Below are positions 1 through 7,711 of a stretch of DNA of 18,174 bases, in pieces. The stretch spans positions 1 to 18,174 of the forward strand of contig PXTQ01000041.1 of assembly GCA_003022505.1 (NCBI GenBank). Direction: 5' to 3'. The position numbers and the translations under genes are program-made. Every line of letters begins with the position of its first letter. Positions within the stretch are counted from its first letter, which is position 1. This DNA comes from Bacteroidetes bacterium QS_8_64_10. Lineage in GTDB: Bacteria > Bacteroidota > Rhodothermia > Rhodothermales > Salinibacteraceae. The notes under the pieces were generated by a model that saw nothing but the letters and a program-made list of their open reading frames with translations, was not told the DNA's origin and searched no databases.

Positions 1-249
1 CACGATCTCGCCGGTGGGCCGCTCGGCCAGGTTGGACTGGCGCGCGTAGTTCATCATGGCATCGAAGCGGCCGCGCGTGGTGGTGTCCGATGGAATCTCG
101 GCCACGTCCACCGAGTCGGGCGGTGGCATCGTGGGGGCGGAGGGCGACGGGGCGGTCGCGGTGGTGTCAGGGTCGGCGGACTGCGAGCCAGACTGACAGC
201 CTGCAAAGAAAAGCAGCGCGAAGGAGAAGGCGAGAAGTCGCTTTATCAT
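1..249 (-). CDS. Partial lipoprotein, N-terminal 83 residues (function unknown)
   Basis: The open frame runs from an ATG at 249 off the left edge. It begins MIKRLLAFSFALLFFAGCQS, a basic N-terminus, hydrophobic stretch and lipobox ending in Cys18, so it should be exported and lipid-anchored. A low-complexity Ser/Pro/Thr/Asp linker follows (about residues 20-55). A more ordered segment then starts (GRFDAMMNYARQSNLAERP) at the cut. That last segment resembles the start of DUF1460-type peptidoglycan amidase-like proteins of Bacteroidota, but too little is present to assign a family. It lies 93 bp downstream of aat on the same strand, with an imperfect hairpin between them. Confidence 0.7.
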   Translation of the reverse strand, partial: MIKRLLAFSFALLFFAGCQSGSQSADPDTTATAPSPSAPTMPPPDSVDVAEIPSDTTTRGRFDAMMNYARQSNLAERPTGEIV

Positions 250-270
250 GAGTAGGGTGGTGGGAAGGTG

Positions 271-341
271 AAAAGAGGGAGCGAGAGAATGAGAGGACGA
301 GCTTCTTTTCGTTCCTTCATCCTTTCGTCCACTCGTTCTTT
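271..341 (-). terminator. Imperfect purine/pyrimidine hairpin after aat
   Basis: Read on the minus strand just past the aat stop, a purine-rich arm (GAACGAGTGGACGAAAGGA) is followed by a pyrimidine-rich arm (TCGTCCTCTCATTCTCTCGC) and then CTCTTTT. The arms pair imperfectly over roughly 25 bp. The position and the T run suggest a terminator, but mismatches make this uncertain. Confidence 0.35.
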
Positions 342-342
342 C

Positions 343-936
343 CTAAAAATCGGGCCAGGCGGGGTCAACGGCAAGTGCTTCGTCTAACTGCTTTTCGTAC
401 TTCTCTTTCGGAATCTCGACCACACCGAACTGCTCCAGATGCGGCGTCGCGTACTGCGTGTCGAGCAGCCGGAAGCCCGCCGCGCGCAGGCGGCCTACCA
501 GATGAACGAGCGCCACCTTCGAGGCGTTCGAGACGCGGTAGAACATCGACTCGCCGAAGAACGCGCCGCCGAGCGACACGCCGTAGAGGCCGCCCGCGAG
601 CTGGCCGTCCTGCCAGCACTCCACGCTGTGGGCGTGACCGTGCTCGTGCAACTCGGTGTAGGCGCGCTCGATGTCGCCGGAGATCCAGGTCGTTTCGCGG
701 TCGGCGCAGGCGCGGATCACGTCGTGGAAGGCACGGTCGCTGGTGACGCAAAAGAGATCGCGCCGCACCTGTTTCGCAAGCGTTCCGGGCACGTGGAACT
801 CCTCCAGCGGGAGGACGCCGCGCGGGTCCGGCGTGTGCCAGTACACGGCGTTGTCGCGTTCGGGGTGCGCCATCGGGAACGCGCCCATCCGGTAGGCGCG
901 CAACAGCAAAGAGGGCGTCAGCTTCTCGCCGTCCAT
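343..936 (-). CDS. aat: Leucyl/phenylalanyl-tRNA--protein transferase
   Basis: This is Aat, which transfers Leu or Phe from aminoacyl-tRNA to proteins with N-terminal Arg or Lys, marking them for ClpS/ClpAP (N-degron pathway) in the cytoplasm. The 197-residue product carries the family signatures in order: LLLRAYRMGAFPMA (residues 10-23), a Trp-rich YWHTPDPRG (32-40), GGLYGVSLGGAFFGESMF (115-132), SNASKVAL (136-143) and LDTQYATPHLEQFG (158-171). It is somewhat shorter than the E. coli enzyme (234 residues) but of normal length for the compact form. The ATG at 936 places LTPSLLLRAYR at the usual N-terminal position. It is divergent from the biotin carrier gene, with 94 bp between them that must hold both promoters. 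Confidence 0.95.
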   Translation of the reverse strand: MDGEKLTPSLLLRAYRMGAFPMAHPERDNAVYWHTPDPRGVLPLEEFHVPGTLAKQVRRDLFCVTSDRAFHDVIRACADRETTWISGDIERAYTELHEHGHAHSVECWQDGQLAGGLYGVSLGGAFFGESMFYRVSNASKVALVHLVGRLRAAGFRLLDTQYATPHLEQFGVVEIPKEKYEKQLDEALAVDPAWPDF

Positions 937-1030
937 CGCGTGCGCGTTTACCTCGTTTCACATTCAACTTCTCGCTTTTGTATCCTGACGGGCGGACCGG
1001 GTTCGCGCTCATTCAAACCTTCGCACCACT

Positions 1031-1546
1031 ATGACACCGGACGGCGTTTTTGAGGCTGAAGTGGGAGAACGCTCCTTCCGCTTCGAATTCGAGGAGGGCC
1101 GGCTCACCATCGACGGTGCGGAAGTCGAGTACGCCTTCGAGCCGCTGGAAAGCGGTGGCGACGGCGGATACGTGCTGCACGTAGACGACAGGAGCTATCC
1201 GGTGGTCGTGGAGGAGCAGGCGCGGGGCGCGCTACGGGTGAGCGTGGCGGGACGGGCGCGGACGGTGCGCGTCAAGGACGAGCACGACCTGCTCCTGGAG
1301 CGATTCGGGTTGAAGGAAGCCGGGGCGGACGCTGAGCGCACGATTCAGGCACCCATGCCGGGCCTCGTCCTGGAGGTGAACGTCGAGGAGGGCGACGCCG
1401 TGGAGGCGGGCGACGCGCTGCTGGTGCTGGAGGCGATGAAGATGGAAAACGAGTTGCAGGCTCCCGTCGACGGCACCGTGAAGGCCATTCACGTGGAGGC
1501 CGACGACACCGTCGACAAAAACGCGCTGCTCGTGGAGTTGGGATAG
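1031..1546 (+). CDS. Biotin/lipoyl-domain carrier protein (acyl-CoA/acetyl-CoA carboxylase BCCP-type subunit)
   Basis: The product is a 171-residue biotin carboxyl carrier-type protein. Its C-terminal domain (about residues 104-171) is a biotinyl domain with the classic EAMKMEN motif; Lys137 is the predicted biotinylation site. The domain opens with IQAPMPGLVLEVNVEEGDAV and closes with VDKNALLVELG, as in the carrier subunits of acetyl-, propionyl- or pyruvate carboxylases. The N-terminal about 95 residues are an acidic beta-rich domain, as in stand-alone biotin carriers of acyl-CoA carboxylases. No carboxylase or carboxyltransferase gene is adjacent, so its partner complex must be encoded elsewhere. 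The ATG at 1031 has no strong Shine-Dalgarno sequence. Confidence 0.9.
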   Translation: MTPDGVFEAEVGERSFRFEFEEGRLTIDGAEVEYAFEPLESGGDGGYVLHVDDRSYPVVVEEQARGALRVSVAGRARTVRVKDEHDLLLERFGLKEAGADAERTIQAPMPGLVLEVNVEEGDAVEAGDALLVLEAMKMENELQAPVDGTVKAIHVEADDTVDKNALLVELG

Positions 1547-1637
1547 AGCGTTGGTGCGTTTTCGTGTTGGCAAGCTGCGTAGGTTCAGGCTGACAATGCG
1601 ACTCAAGAGTAGCGCAGGATGGTCTGTTTGAAATTGC

Positions 1638-1663
1638 CAGCGGCAACGGGTCCGTCGCCGCTG
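1638..1663 (+). terminator. GC-rich hairpin downstream of the biotin carrier gene
   Basis: The sequence folds as CAGCGGC/GCCGCTG (7 bp), one A-C mismatch, then ACGG/CCGT. It is 92 bp past the stop and is followed by ACTTCCAAAAA, not a T run. It may end transcription or protect the 3' end. The rest of 1547-1777 shows no gene. Confidence 0.35.
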
Positions 1664-1777
1664 ACTTCCAAAAATCAACGACAAAGCGTATATGGAAAGC
1701 TGATCCGTTTCAGCTCTTGATTCGCATCTCAACACTTCTATTCTCGATCCGCGATCTACGAACGCACCTCCCACAAA

Positions 1778-2661
1778 CCAACGATTCTCGTCACCGGCGC
1801 CACCGGTATGGTAGGCGCAGAACTGACGTCGTGACGGATCCGATCTCGCTGGCACCGGCCTTCGCCGGGGTCGGGCGCGTCTACCACGCAGCGGCGTGCG
1901 TGAGCTTCGGCGGGAAGCGCGACCGCGAGCAGCTGCGCGCCGTCAACGTCCGGGGCACGGCGAACGTCGTGAACGCGGCGCTGGAGGCTGATGTGCGACG
2001 GCTCGTGCACGTTTCGTCGATAGCCGCCATCGGACGGCCGGAGTCGCCGCAGAGCGTTATCGACGAGACGACGCCGTGGGTCGAGTCGCCGGTCAACTCG
2101 GAGTATGCCTGCTCCAAACGCCGCGCCGAGACGGAGGTGCAGCGCGGCGTGGCCGAGGGGCTGGATGCCGTCATCGTGAATCCGGCGCTCATCTTCGGGC
2201 GCACCCTGCCCGGCCAGAACACGCGCGCCATCGCCGAGGCCGTGCGCGACGAGCGCCTACCGGGCGTGCCGTCGGGTGGCACCAACGTGGTGGACGTAAA
2301 AGATGTGGCCGCCGGCCTGCGGCGCGCCATGCAGCATGGCGAGACGGGCGAGCGCTACGTGCTGGGCGGCGAGAACCTGTCGTGGCGCGGCATCGTCGAT
2401 GCGCTGGCGGCGGCCTTTGCGGTAGAGCCTCCGCGCTTCGAGGTGCCTCCGCGCGCGGCACTCGGAGCAGCGTGGCTCGCCGAGGCAGCAGCGCGCCTGA
2501 CGCGCACCGAGCCGCTCCTGACGCGCGAGACGGCCCGCACGGGGTCGCGCTTCTACCGGTACGACAACAAGAAAGCGCGGCACGACCTCGGCTATACGTT
2601 CCGACCCTTCCGCGAGACGGCCCGGCGGCTGGCCTCAAATCTGCGAAGGGAGAACCGATAA
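1778..2661 (+). pseudogene. Disrupted NAD-dependent epimerase / dihydroflavonol-reductase-like extended SDR
   Basis: The C-terminal part is an intact extended short-chain dehydrogenase: VYHAAACVSF, VNVRGTANVV, VHVSSIAAIG, catalytic SEYACSKRRAE (Tyr-x3-Lys), VIVNPALIFG, NVVDVKDVA and a C-terminal substrate-binding region ending at 2661. The N-terminal Rossmann motif PTILVTGATGMVGAEL is present at 1778-1825 but in another frame, stopping at 1832-1834. After GAEL the text jumps to DVVTDPISLAPAFAG, whereas the family normally has about 40-45 residues between these points (the rest of beta1-alpha1-beta2-alpha2). So roughly 120-140 bp plus the frame appear lost at about 1825. The Rossmann frame has no ATG, GTG or TTG start after its upstream stop at 1718. 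A frame-1 TTG at 1717 could yield a protein lacking the cofactor loop, which would be inactive. Confidence 0.75.
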
Positions 2662-2676
2662 CCCGGCTCGTTGAAT

Positions 2677-2757
2677 GTGGGTATGGATATGTGAAAGAGG
2701 GGATGTACGAGCGTCAGACGTACAAACCTCCTACCTTCACACCTACAAACCCCAACG
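2677..2757. terminator. Long imperfect hairpin between convergent genes
   Basis: A perfect core TGTACG (2704-2709) pairs with CGTACA (2719-2724). Imperfect outer arms follow: GTGGGTATGGATATGTGAAA on the left, and a right arm whose reverse complement reads GGGTTTGTAGGTGTGAAGG. It sits between the epimerase (plus) and the small acidic gene (minus), where a bidirectional terminator is expected. Confidence 0.5.
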
Positions 2758-2775
2758 AAGCGCGCGGAGTTGGGG

Positions 2776-2976
2776 TCACGCATTCTTGATGCGCTCCGCC
2801 TTCTCTTCCGGCGTCTCCCGGTCGTGGCGCTCCGCCGGGTCTTCTTTCTCTTCAGGATCCGGAGCGATGTGATCCGCCGCCTCCTCGGTGGGCGTCTTCG
2901 GGGTGCGCATCGGGTCGGTGCCCACGTGATTTTGCTGATCGTTGTCCTCGCGGGGAGTGTCGTCTTCGCTGCTCAT
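2776..2976 (-). CDS. Small acidic, probably disordered hypothetical protein
   Basis: This is a 66-residue open frame starting MSSEDDTPREDNDQQNHVGT. The product is very rich in Asp, Glu, Pro and Lys/Arg (PEEKEDPAERHDRETPEEKA) with almost no hydrophobic residues, so it is probably unstructured and soluble. The frame extends upstream to 3084, but that extension lies in the intergenic repeat and has unrelated composition; the ATG at 2976 is preferred. I do not recognise a family. Such small acidic proteins are common in halophilic bacteria, but no function can be deduced. Its start lies 24 bp from one end of a roughly 215-bp repeat that may carry its promoter. Confidence 0.55.
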   Translation of the reverse strand: MSSEDDTPREDNDQQNHVGTDPMRTPKTPTEEAADHIAPDPEEKEDPAERHDRETPEEKAERIKNA

Positions 2977-3000
2977 GGAGAGGTCGATTTGGTGTGTGGA

Positions 3001-3214
3001 TTGTGTTTGCTGAGGTGAGCATGGACATCTAAACATTTGCCTGACGCGAGAGCAGCCGCCATGAAACGTAGAGCCTCGGAGCAAGGCGAAGCGGGAACGG
3101 GGAAGGTGAGCGCTCGTCGCTCCTTTTCCCCATTCGCCTTTCGCTTTGAGGCTTTGCCTGGCGGATAAACGCTCTTCGGGTTTCGGCTCTCACCGACTTT
3201 AGTCAACCACTCAC
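3001..3214 (+). repeat. ~215-bp intergenic repeat, copy 1
   Basis: This stretch is closely similar to 17428-17643 over its whole length, and its left part to 10563-10683 (inverted). Shared landmarks are TGAGG.GAGCATGGACA, ATGAAACGTAGAGC.TCGGA, a central hairpin, TTTGCCTGGCGGATAAACGC and TCGGCTCTCACCGACTTTAG. The central hairpin (3081-3144) pairs a GCAAGGCGAAGCGGGAACGG arm with a CCCCATTCGCCTTTCGC arm around a CTCGT loop. The left end is 24 bp upstream of the minus-strand small gene. Confidence 0.85.
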
Positions 3215-3557
3215 GCCTCGGTAAAAAGGTACTCAATTCGCCTCGTCCGCGTTTCAGAAGCGTCGAGCGCATCCAATGAAGACGAGATGGGCTTCTCATC
3301 AAGTTACTAAACATCCAAAGCGCATCGTAGGTTACTGTGCCGAGTATAGATTGCCCGAGAAGGAAAAACGCGCATGAATGCACTCGCTTGGTACCTCTGA
3401 TAGAGCGAACGGCGAATAGGGAAAAGAGAATCCAAACGTTCCAGCTTTCCTTTTCTCCTTTCGCTATGTGCCCAAACTGTGTGCATTCAAGGTTGTTAGC
3501 TCATTCGCTTCACCTGGCAGATGTTTATCAACCCGGTTACGGCTCAGTAATATCGTC
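3215..3557. other. Gene-free stretch with a degenerate partial repeat copy
   Basis: I see no coding potential here. At 3405-3464, GCGAACGGCGAATAGGG matches the hairpin arm of the large intergenic repeat in inverted orientation (there GCGAAAGGCGAATGGGG). It pairs imperfectly with CCTTTTCTCCTTTCGC at 3449-3464. The remainder must hold the promoter of the following exported protein, but no box is convincing. Confidence 0.5.
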
Positions 3558-4607
3558 ATGATAATCCGCAAGATATTACTGCTAATCGCAGGGGTGCTCG
3601 TCGTGCTCGGCGCGCCTCCCTGCCTTGCGCAGGAAGCGTTGCCCGAACGGGCTGAGGTGGAGGTGCTCCCGCTCGAAGGGCCGCTCTCGCGCGCGAATGC
3701 CGAAATATCGGGTCTGGCCTGGCACGGCGACCAGCTCCTCATCCTGCCGCAGTTCCCGCGCCGGTTCGGAGACAAACGGTACGGGCGGCTTTTTGCGCTT
3801 CCGCGTCAGGTCATCCGGGACGCGCTGGAGGGGGGCAGTCAGCAGCCGCTCACGCCCCGCCCGATTCGGTTTGCCGACCGCGGCCTGCGGCAGACGATAG
3901 AAAACTTTGAAGGATACGAGGCCTTGGCCGTTCAGGGCGACCGCATTTTTCTGACCGTCGAGTCGTCTCCGCAGAGCGTCATGCAGGGAGACGTCGTGGC
4001 CGGCCAGCTCTCGCGCGAGGCGTCGTTTCTGAAGCTCAACGTCGATTCGATGACGGAGCTGCCCAGCCAAACGACCATCGACAACATGGCCTACGAAACC
4101 CTGGTGACAATGGACCGCTACCTGCTTGCCATCTACGAGGCCAACGGCGTCAATGTGAATCCGAATCCAGCGGCGTACCGGATCGACTCGTCCCTGGACA
4201 CGATGAAGGCGCTGCCCTTCCCGACGTTGGAGTATCGTGTTACGGACGCCACCGCGCTCGACGAGCAAGGACGATTCTGGGTTATCAATTTCTTTTACCC
4301 CGGCGACCGCTTCTCGCTCAATCCGGCTTTCGACGCCGCCTCGCCGCCCGGACCTTCCAGTTCGTTTCCGCTCGAATTGCCCAGCGAAACGCCCGTCGAG
4401 CGTCTCGTGGAATTGCGGTACACGCGCAGCGGCATCGTGCGCACCAACACGCCGCTGCTCCCGCTCGAAGTGCTCAAGGCTCTGCCCGCCCGCAACTGGG
4501 AGGGCCTCGTGCGGCTGTCCGGCTCCGGCTTTCTGATCATGACGGACACGTACCCGCGCACCATCGCGGGCTTCGTGCCCTACAACGACGAGGCCGAGCG
4601 ACCCTGA
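3558..4607 (+). CDS. Exported phytase-like / SdiA-regulated-like beta-propeller protein
   Basis: From the ATG at 3558 the product is 349 residues and begins MIIRKILLLIAGVLVVLGA followed by PPCLAQ, a signal peptide cleaved near AQ/EALPE. An upstream frame extension to 3468 would place the signal internally and is rejected. The mature part has repeated strand-like blocks: ISGLAWHGDQLLILPQFPRR, NFEGYEALAVQGDRIFLTVE, VTDATALDEQGRFWVINFFY and NWEGLVRLSGSGFLIMTDTY. This resembles the beta-propeller 'esterase-like activity of phytase' and SdiA-regulated families, in which each blade restates 'evaluate value / output'. The enzyme activity and substrate cannot be told from sequence. Location would be periplasmic or secreted. 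It stands alone, with the opposing M23 gene ending 79 bp downstream. Confidence 0.65.
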   Translation: MIIRKILLLIAGVLVVLGAPPCLAQEALPERAEVEVLPLEGPLSRANAEISGLAWHGDQLLILPQFPRRFGDKRYGRLFALPRQVIRDALEGGSQQPLTPRPIRFADRGLRQTIENFEGYEALAVQGDRIFLTVESSPQSVMQGDVVAGQLSREASFLKLNVDSMTELPSQTTIDNMAYETLVTMDRYLLAIYEANGVNVNPNPAAYRIDSSLDTMKALPFPTLEYRVTDATALDEQGRFWVINFFYPGDRFSLNPAFDAASPPGPSSSFPLELPSETPVERLVELRYTRSGIVRTNTPLLPLEVLKALPARNWEGLVRLSGSGFLIMTDTYPRTIAGFVPYNDEAERP

Positions 4608-4686
4608 CTGGCTTGCCGCGGAGTGCGCTGGGCGGTGAGAACGAACGGACGAAAGGGCGCGAGAAGACGAAAAAGACGACGCTGCC

Positions 4687-5793
4687 TCACGACAGCCCTT
4701 GGCTGCCGTCCCGTTGGGCCAGCAGCCTGGCGTACTTCAGCCCTCGTCGGGTAAGCATGACGCGCCCATCGTCGCGCGTCAGGTAGCCGAGCGCGCGGTA
4801 GGTGAGCCGGTGCGGCACGGAGCGCGCCCATGTGGCGACGGGGCGCGGCACGGTGCTGTCGGAGGGGGTCACGCGCAGCGGCAGATGCGTTTCGGTAAGC
4901 GTCACCGTCCAGGACGAGGCTTCCTGCGGGGCGTTCTCCGGCAAGAGCCACGGGTAGCGCCGCGTGAGGTTGGGCGGGGCCGGACCGGGCAAAAGCGCGC
5001 GGTAAAACGGCTTCCGGTTCTGAATAAACGTCTCTACGCTGTCGACCTCGTTTGTGCGGAGCGCCTGATAGAGCGCAGCGGGATTCAGGCCCGCCAGATT
5101 CAGTCCGCTAAACAGGCCGTTTTTGTTGGCGTCCGGCGGGTAATAGTCCTCGAACCAGCGCTGAAAGCGGCGATTCAGGAGGAGCGCGATCTCCAGGTGC
5201 ACGTGCGCTCGCTCGGTGTTGAGGCCGTGCCCGGTGTGTCCCACGCGCCCGAGCGGCTCGCCCTGCGCCACGCGCGTGCTCTCCGGCACGGCAATTTCGG
5301 CGAGGTGCGCGTACAAGCTAAAGTACGGGGAGCCGCCCCACTTATGGCGCACGACGGCGTACTTGCCGTAATTGGAGTTGTTCGCCACGGTGTTGGCGTA
5401 GACGACACGGCCCTCGTCGATGGCGCGCACCGTGTCCGCCGCCAGGCCGTCGGCGTCGCGGCGCTTGGGCCGGATGTCGAGGCCCTCGTGGCGGCGCGTG
5501 TAGACGATCTTGCCCGCGTCGGTGCGGACGGGGTTGCGCACGTAGCCGTACTGCCCGGCCTGCCAGGGCTGCGAGCGCCGTCCCTCGAAGGTGCGGTTCG
5601 TGTGCATGTAGAAGGCGCGCCCGCCGTCGCTGAAGAGCGCTTCGTTAGCGGTCGGCAGCACGAGGCTCAGTCCGGTCGTGTCGCCGCCGTTGCCGTTACC
5701 CACGACGGTCTGCTCGCTGCCGCCGTCGTCGCAGCCCGACGCCGCGAGCAATGCAACCAACCCAACCAGCGAAATCCATCCACTTGTCTTCAT
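4687..5793 (-). CDS. M23-family (LytM-type) metallopeptidase lipoprotein
   Basis: This is a 368-residue lipoprotein with signal MKTSGWISLVGLVALLAASG and lipobox Cys21, followed by a Gly/Asp/Asn-rich linker. The M23 domain (about residues 85-205) carries the zinc-binding pattern: H102-x3-D106 in RHEGLD, H163 in YAHL, and H197-x-H199 in HVHLE. These are all the ligands and catalytic residues expected of an active LytM/lysostaphin-like peptidoglycan endopeptidase. About 165 further residues follow, unlike the minimal family. They contain a region rich in Asn/Pro and a C-terminal basic segment (RLTYRALGYLTRDDGRVMLT) that looks like a small winged-helix or wall-binding fold; this part is not recognised. 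It starts 12 bp after the pcm stop on the same strand, so the two are probably one transcript. Confidence 0.9.
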   Translation of the reverse strand: MKTSGWISLVGLVALLAASGCDDGGSEQTVVGNGNGGDTTGLSLVLPTANEALFSDGGRAFYMHTNRTFEGRRSQPWQAGQYGYVRNPVRTDAGKIVYTRRHEGLDIRPKRRDADGLAADTVRAIDEGRVVYANTVANNSNYGKYAVVRHKWGGSPYFSLYAHLAEIAVPESTRVAQGEPLGRVGHTGHGLNTERAHVHLEIALLLNRRFQRWFEDYYPPDANKNGLFSGLNLAGLNPAALYQALRTNEVDSVETFIQNRKPFYRALLPGPAPPNLTRRYPWLLPENAPQEASSWTVTLTETHLPLRVTPSDSTVPRPVATWARSVPHRLTYRALGYLTRDDGRVMLTRRGLKYARLLAQRDGSQGLS

Positions 5794-5805
5794 CAGTTAC
5801 TAAAA

Positions 5806-6504
5806 TCAGGGAGAATCCAGGAAGGGAACGAATCGAACGGGAGCAATTTTCCGCCTCTTGACCTGTCCGTTCTTCTTGGTGACGAGCATGAGCTGCTGGG
5901 ACTGGCCGGAGGGACCGACCGGAATCACCATGCGGCCCCCTTCTTTGAGTTGCCGAATCAAGGGCGATGGAATTTGTTCGGGGGCGGCGGTCACCACAAT
6001 CACATCGTAGGGCGCGTGAGCCTTCCACCCCTGATAGCCGTCGCCCGTTTTGATGCGCACGTTGTCGTATCCGAGCTGGTCGAGACGCCGGGTCGCGCGC
6101 TGTGCCAGCTCCGGGATGATCTCGACGGTGTATACGGAATCGACGACTTCGGATAGCACGGCGGCCTGGTAGCCCGATCCCGTGCCGATCTCCAGAGCAC
6201 GGTCCGTCGAATCCGGGCGTACCAGGGCCGTCATGTGGGCCACGATGTAGGGCTGAGAGATGGTCTGGTCGTGCCCGATGGGTAGGGGCCGGTCCTGATA
6301 GGCGGCTTCGGCGGGAAAATCAGGCACGAACTTGTGGCGAGGCACGGCGCATATTGCGCGGAGCACAGCTGCGTCGGAAACGCCCCGCGCCTCGATCTGC
6401 CGCTGCACCATGCGCTTCCGCTCCTGCTGGAAGGCCCAGGGAGAGTCGGCCGGGCAAACCGGCGGCGTTGCGAAGAGCGCTGCGCTAAGAAGGAGAGCAA
6501 ACAT
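5806..6504 (-). CDS. pcm: Protein-L-isoaspartate O-methyltransferase with signal peptide
   Basis: PCM uses S-adenosylmethionine to methylate isoaspartyl residues and start repair of aged proteins. The 232-residue product has the family motifs RHKFVP (56-61), GHDQTISQPYIVAHM (77-91), the SAM-binding LEIGTGSGYQAAVL (104-117) and VVTAAPEQIP (170-179). An in-frame stop lies four codons upstream of the ATG at 6504, so this is the only plausible start. It gives a hydrophobic leader MFALLLSAALFATPPVCPAD that cytoplasmic PCM lacks, though without a strongly basic n-region. A periplasmic form is known in some Gram-negatives. Export fits its linkage with the M23 lipoprotein 12 bp downstream. Confidence 0.92.
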   Translation of the reverse strand: MFALLLSAALFATPPVCPADSPWAFQQERKRMVQRQIEARGVSDAAVLRAICAVPRHKFVPDFPAEAAYQDRPLPIGHDQTISQPYIVAHMTALVRPDSTDRALEIGTGSGYQAAVLSEVVDSVYTVEIIPELAQRATRRLDQLGYDNVRIKTGDGYQGWKAHAPYDVIVVTAAPEQIPSPLIRQLKEGGRMVIPVGPSGQSQQLMLVTKKNGQVKRRKIAPVRFVPFLDSP

Positions 6505-6838
6505 GGCAGAAGGCAGTCAGCGATCGAAGTCCCGTGAAGTCCAGTGTCGATTATCAACAAGAGAGCTTGAGGCCCGACTACACGACAAAAACTGGGATCG
6601 TGGAATGGCACACGGGCTATATTCAGAGTCAGTTGAAATAGAAAAAGGAAAGAGGTTCCTTGCAGGTACCAGACATTCGACTTTCGACTTCGCTCTTGTG
6701 TAGAGCGTCGCACATTTGGAAAGGCACACTCCAAGAAAAGATCGATATCTCCGGCTCTCACATATCGAAAACGGCATCCACCATTGGAGTACGGGAGGTT
6801 GGGAGTGTGGGCGTTTGGGAGCGTGCACCGCAGTGAAC
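6505..6838. other. Gene-free region between tatD-type gene and pcm
   Basis: No credible coding frame occurs on either strand in these 334 bp. Base composition is more AT-rich than the genes. Near 6795-6830 there is a GGGAG/GTTTGGG-type G-rich run (GGGAGGTTGGGAGTGTGGGC). It should hold the promoter for pcm-M23 (minus strand); no clear boxes are seen. Confidence 0.5.
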
Positions 6839-7618
6839 TCAGCCGGGCAGGCCGAAGAGCCGTCGCGCATTGGCGGTCGTTTCCTCAACCGCCGTTTCCA
6901 GCGAAAGCCCCTTCGCTTCGGCCAGATCCTCGGCCACGCGGCGCACGTAGGCCGGCTCGTTGCGCTCGCCCCGGTGCGGCTCCGGCGCGAGATACGGCGC
7001 GTCGGTCTCGATGACGATCTGCTTCATCGGAATCGCCTGCGCGTGGTGATCGACCTCGCTGTTTGTGAACGTGAGGATACCGCCCAGCCCGACGAGGAAG
7101 TCGAGGTCCCGCGCTCGTTCGGCGGCGTCCGGCGGGTCCACGAAGCAGTGCAGGATGCCGCGCAAGCGTTCCGGCGCGTCGGCAGCAGCCTTCTCTTCGC
7201 CCAGAATGTCGAGCAGGTCGCCGGTGGCCTCGCGGTTGTGCAAGATAAGCGGCAGGTCCTTGTCGATGGCGAGTCGGGCGTGGCGGCGGAAGAAGTCCTG
7301 CTGCTTTTCGTCAAACGAGCGATCCCAGTGATAATCAAGCCCGCTCTCGCCGACTGCCACGACGTGTTCTTCATCGCAGAGATCCATCACGGCCTCGAAG
7401 TCCGCTTCGGTGGCGTCTTGCGTTTCCGACGGGTGGAGCGCAGCCATCGCGTAGAGGCCGTCGTGATGCTCGCACAGCTCCAGCGCCTCGTGGATGCTGG
7501 GCACGTCGATGGCGGGCATGACGATAGCCTCGATTCCGGCCTCGCGAGCGCGCTCGATCACGGCGTCGCGGTCGTCATTGAAGCGACCCAGGTACAGATG
7601 CGCGTGCGTGTCGATCAT
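6839..7618 (-). CDS. TatD-family metal-dependent deoxyribonuclease
   Basis: This is a 259-residue TatD/YcfH-type amidohydrolase-fold nuclease of the cytoplasm, normal in length. The metal ligands are all visible: H5 and H7 in DTHAHL, E91 in GESGLD, H127 in LHNRE, H157 in ILHCF and D206 in ETDAPYLAPEPHRG. Family members remove nucleotides from DNA 3' ends and are linked to DNA repair. The ATG at 7618 starts MIDTHAHL directly, as is usual. It is divergent from the sensor kinase gene, with 245 bp between them. pcm lies downstream on the same strand but 334 bp away, so probably separate transcription. Confidence 0.93.
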   Translation of the reverse strand: MIDTHAHLYLGRFNDDRDAVIERAREAGIEAIVMPAIDVPSIHEALELCEHHDGLYAMAALHPSETQDATEADFEAVMDLCDEEHVVAVGESGLDYHWDRSFDEKQQDFFRRHARLAIDKDLPLILHNREATGDLLDILGEEKAAADAPERLRGILHCFVDPPDAAERARDLDFLVGLGGILTFTNSEVDHHAQAIPMKQIVIETDAPYLAPEPHRGERNEPAYVRRVAEDLAEAKGLSLETAVEETTANARRLFGLPG

Positions 7619-7673
7619 TGCGTTTGCGCGTGTTTCGCGTTCAGGCGTTATCGCGTTTACTGAGCCGTGAGTG

Positions 7674-7711
7674 GGTTGCAGGTTTTCAGGTTACAGGTTG
7701 CAGGTTGGACA
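7674..7711 (+). repeat. Short tandem repeat of GGTTNCA units
   Basis: Five consecutive units read GGTTGCA, GGTTTTCA, GGTTACA, GGTTGCA and GGTTGGACA. A related inverted piece (GTTAACCTGTGAAC) lies at 7734-7747. The array sits in the divergent intergenic region between the TatD and sensor kinase genes. Confidence 0.7.

Noticed and set aside
3061..3168. Conserved small protein inside the large repeat (starts MKRRASEQGEAG)
   Set aside because: The reading frame is not kept: a 1-base difference after the hairpin loop changes it in copy 2 and copy 3 is truncated, so the similarity is at the DNA level.
4699..6156. Long plus-strand open frame (485 codons)
   Set aside because: It lies antisense to the well-supported M23 and pcm genes and is a by-product of high GC; its translation is His/Arg/Val-rich with no family features.
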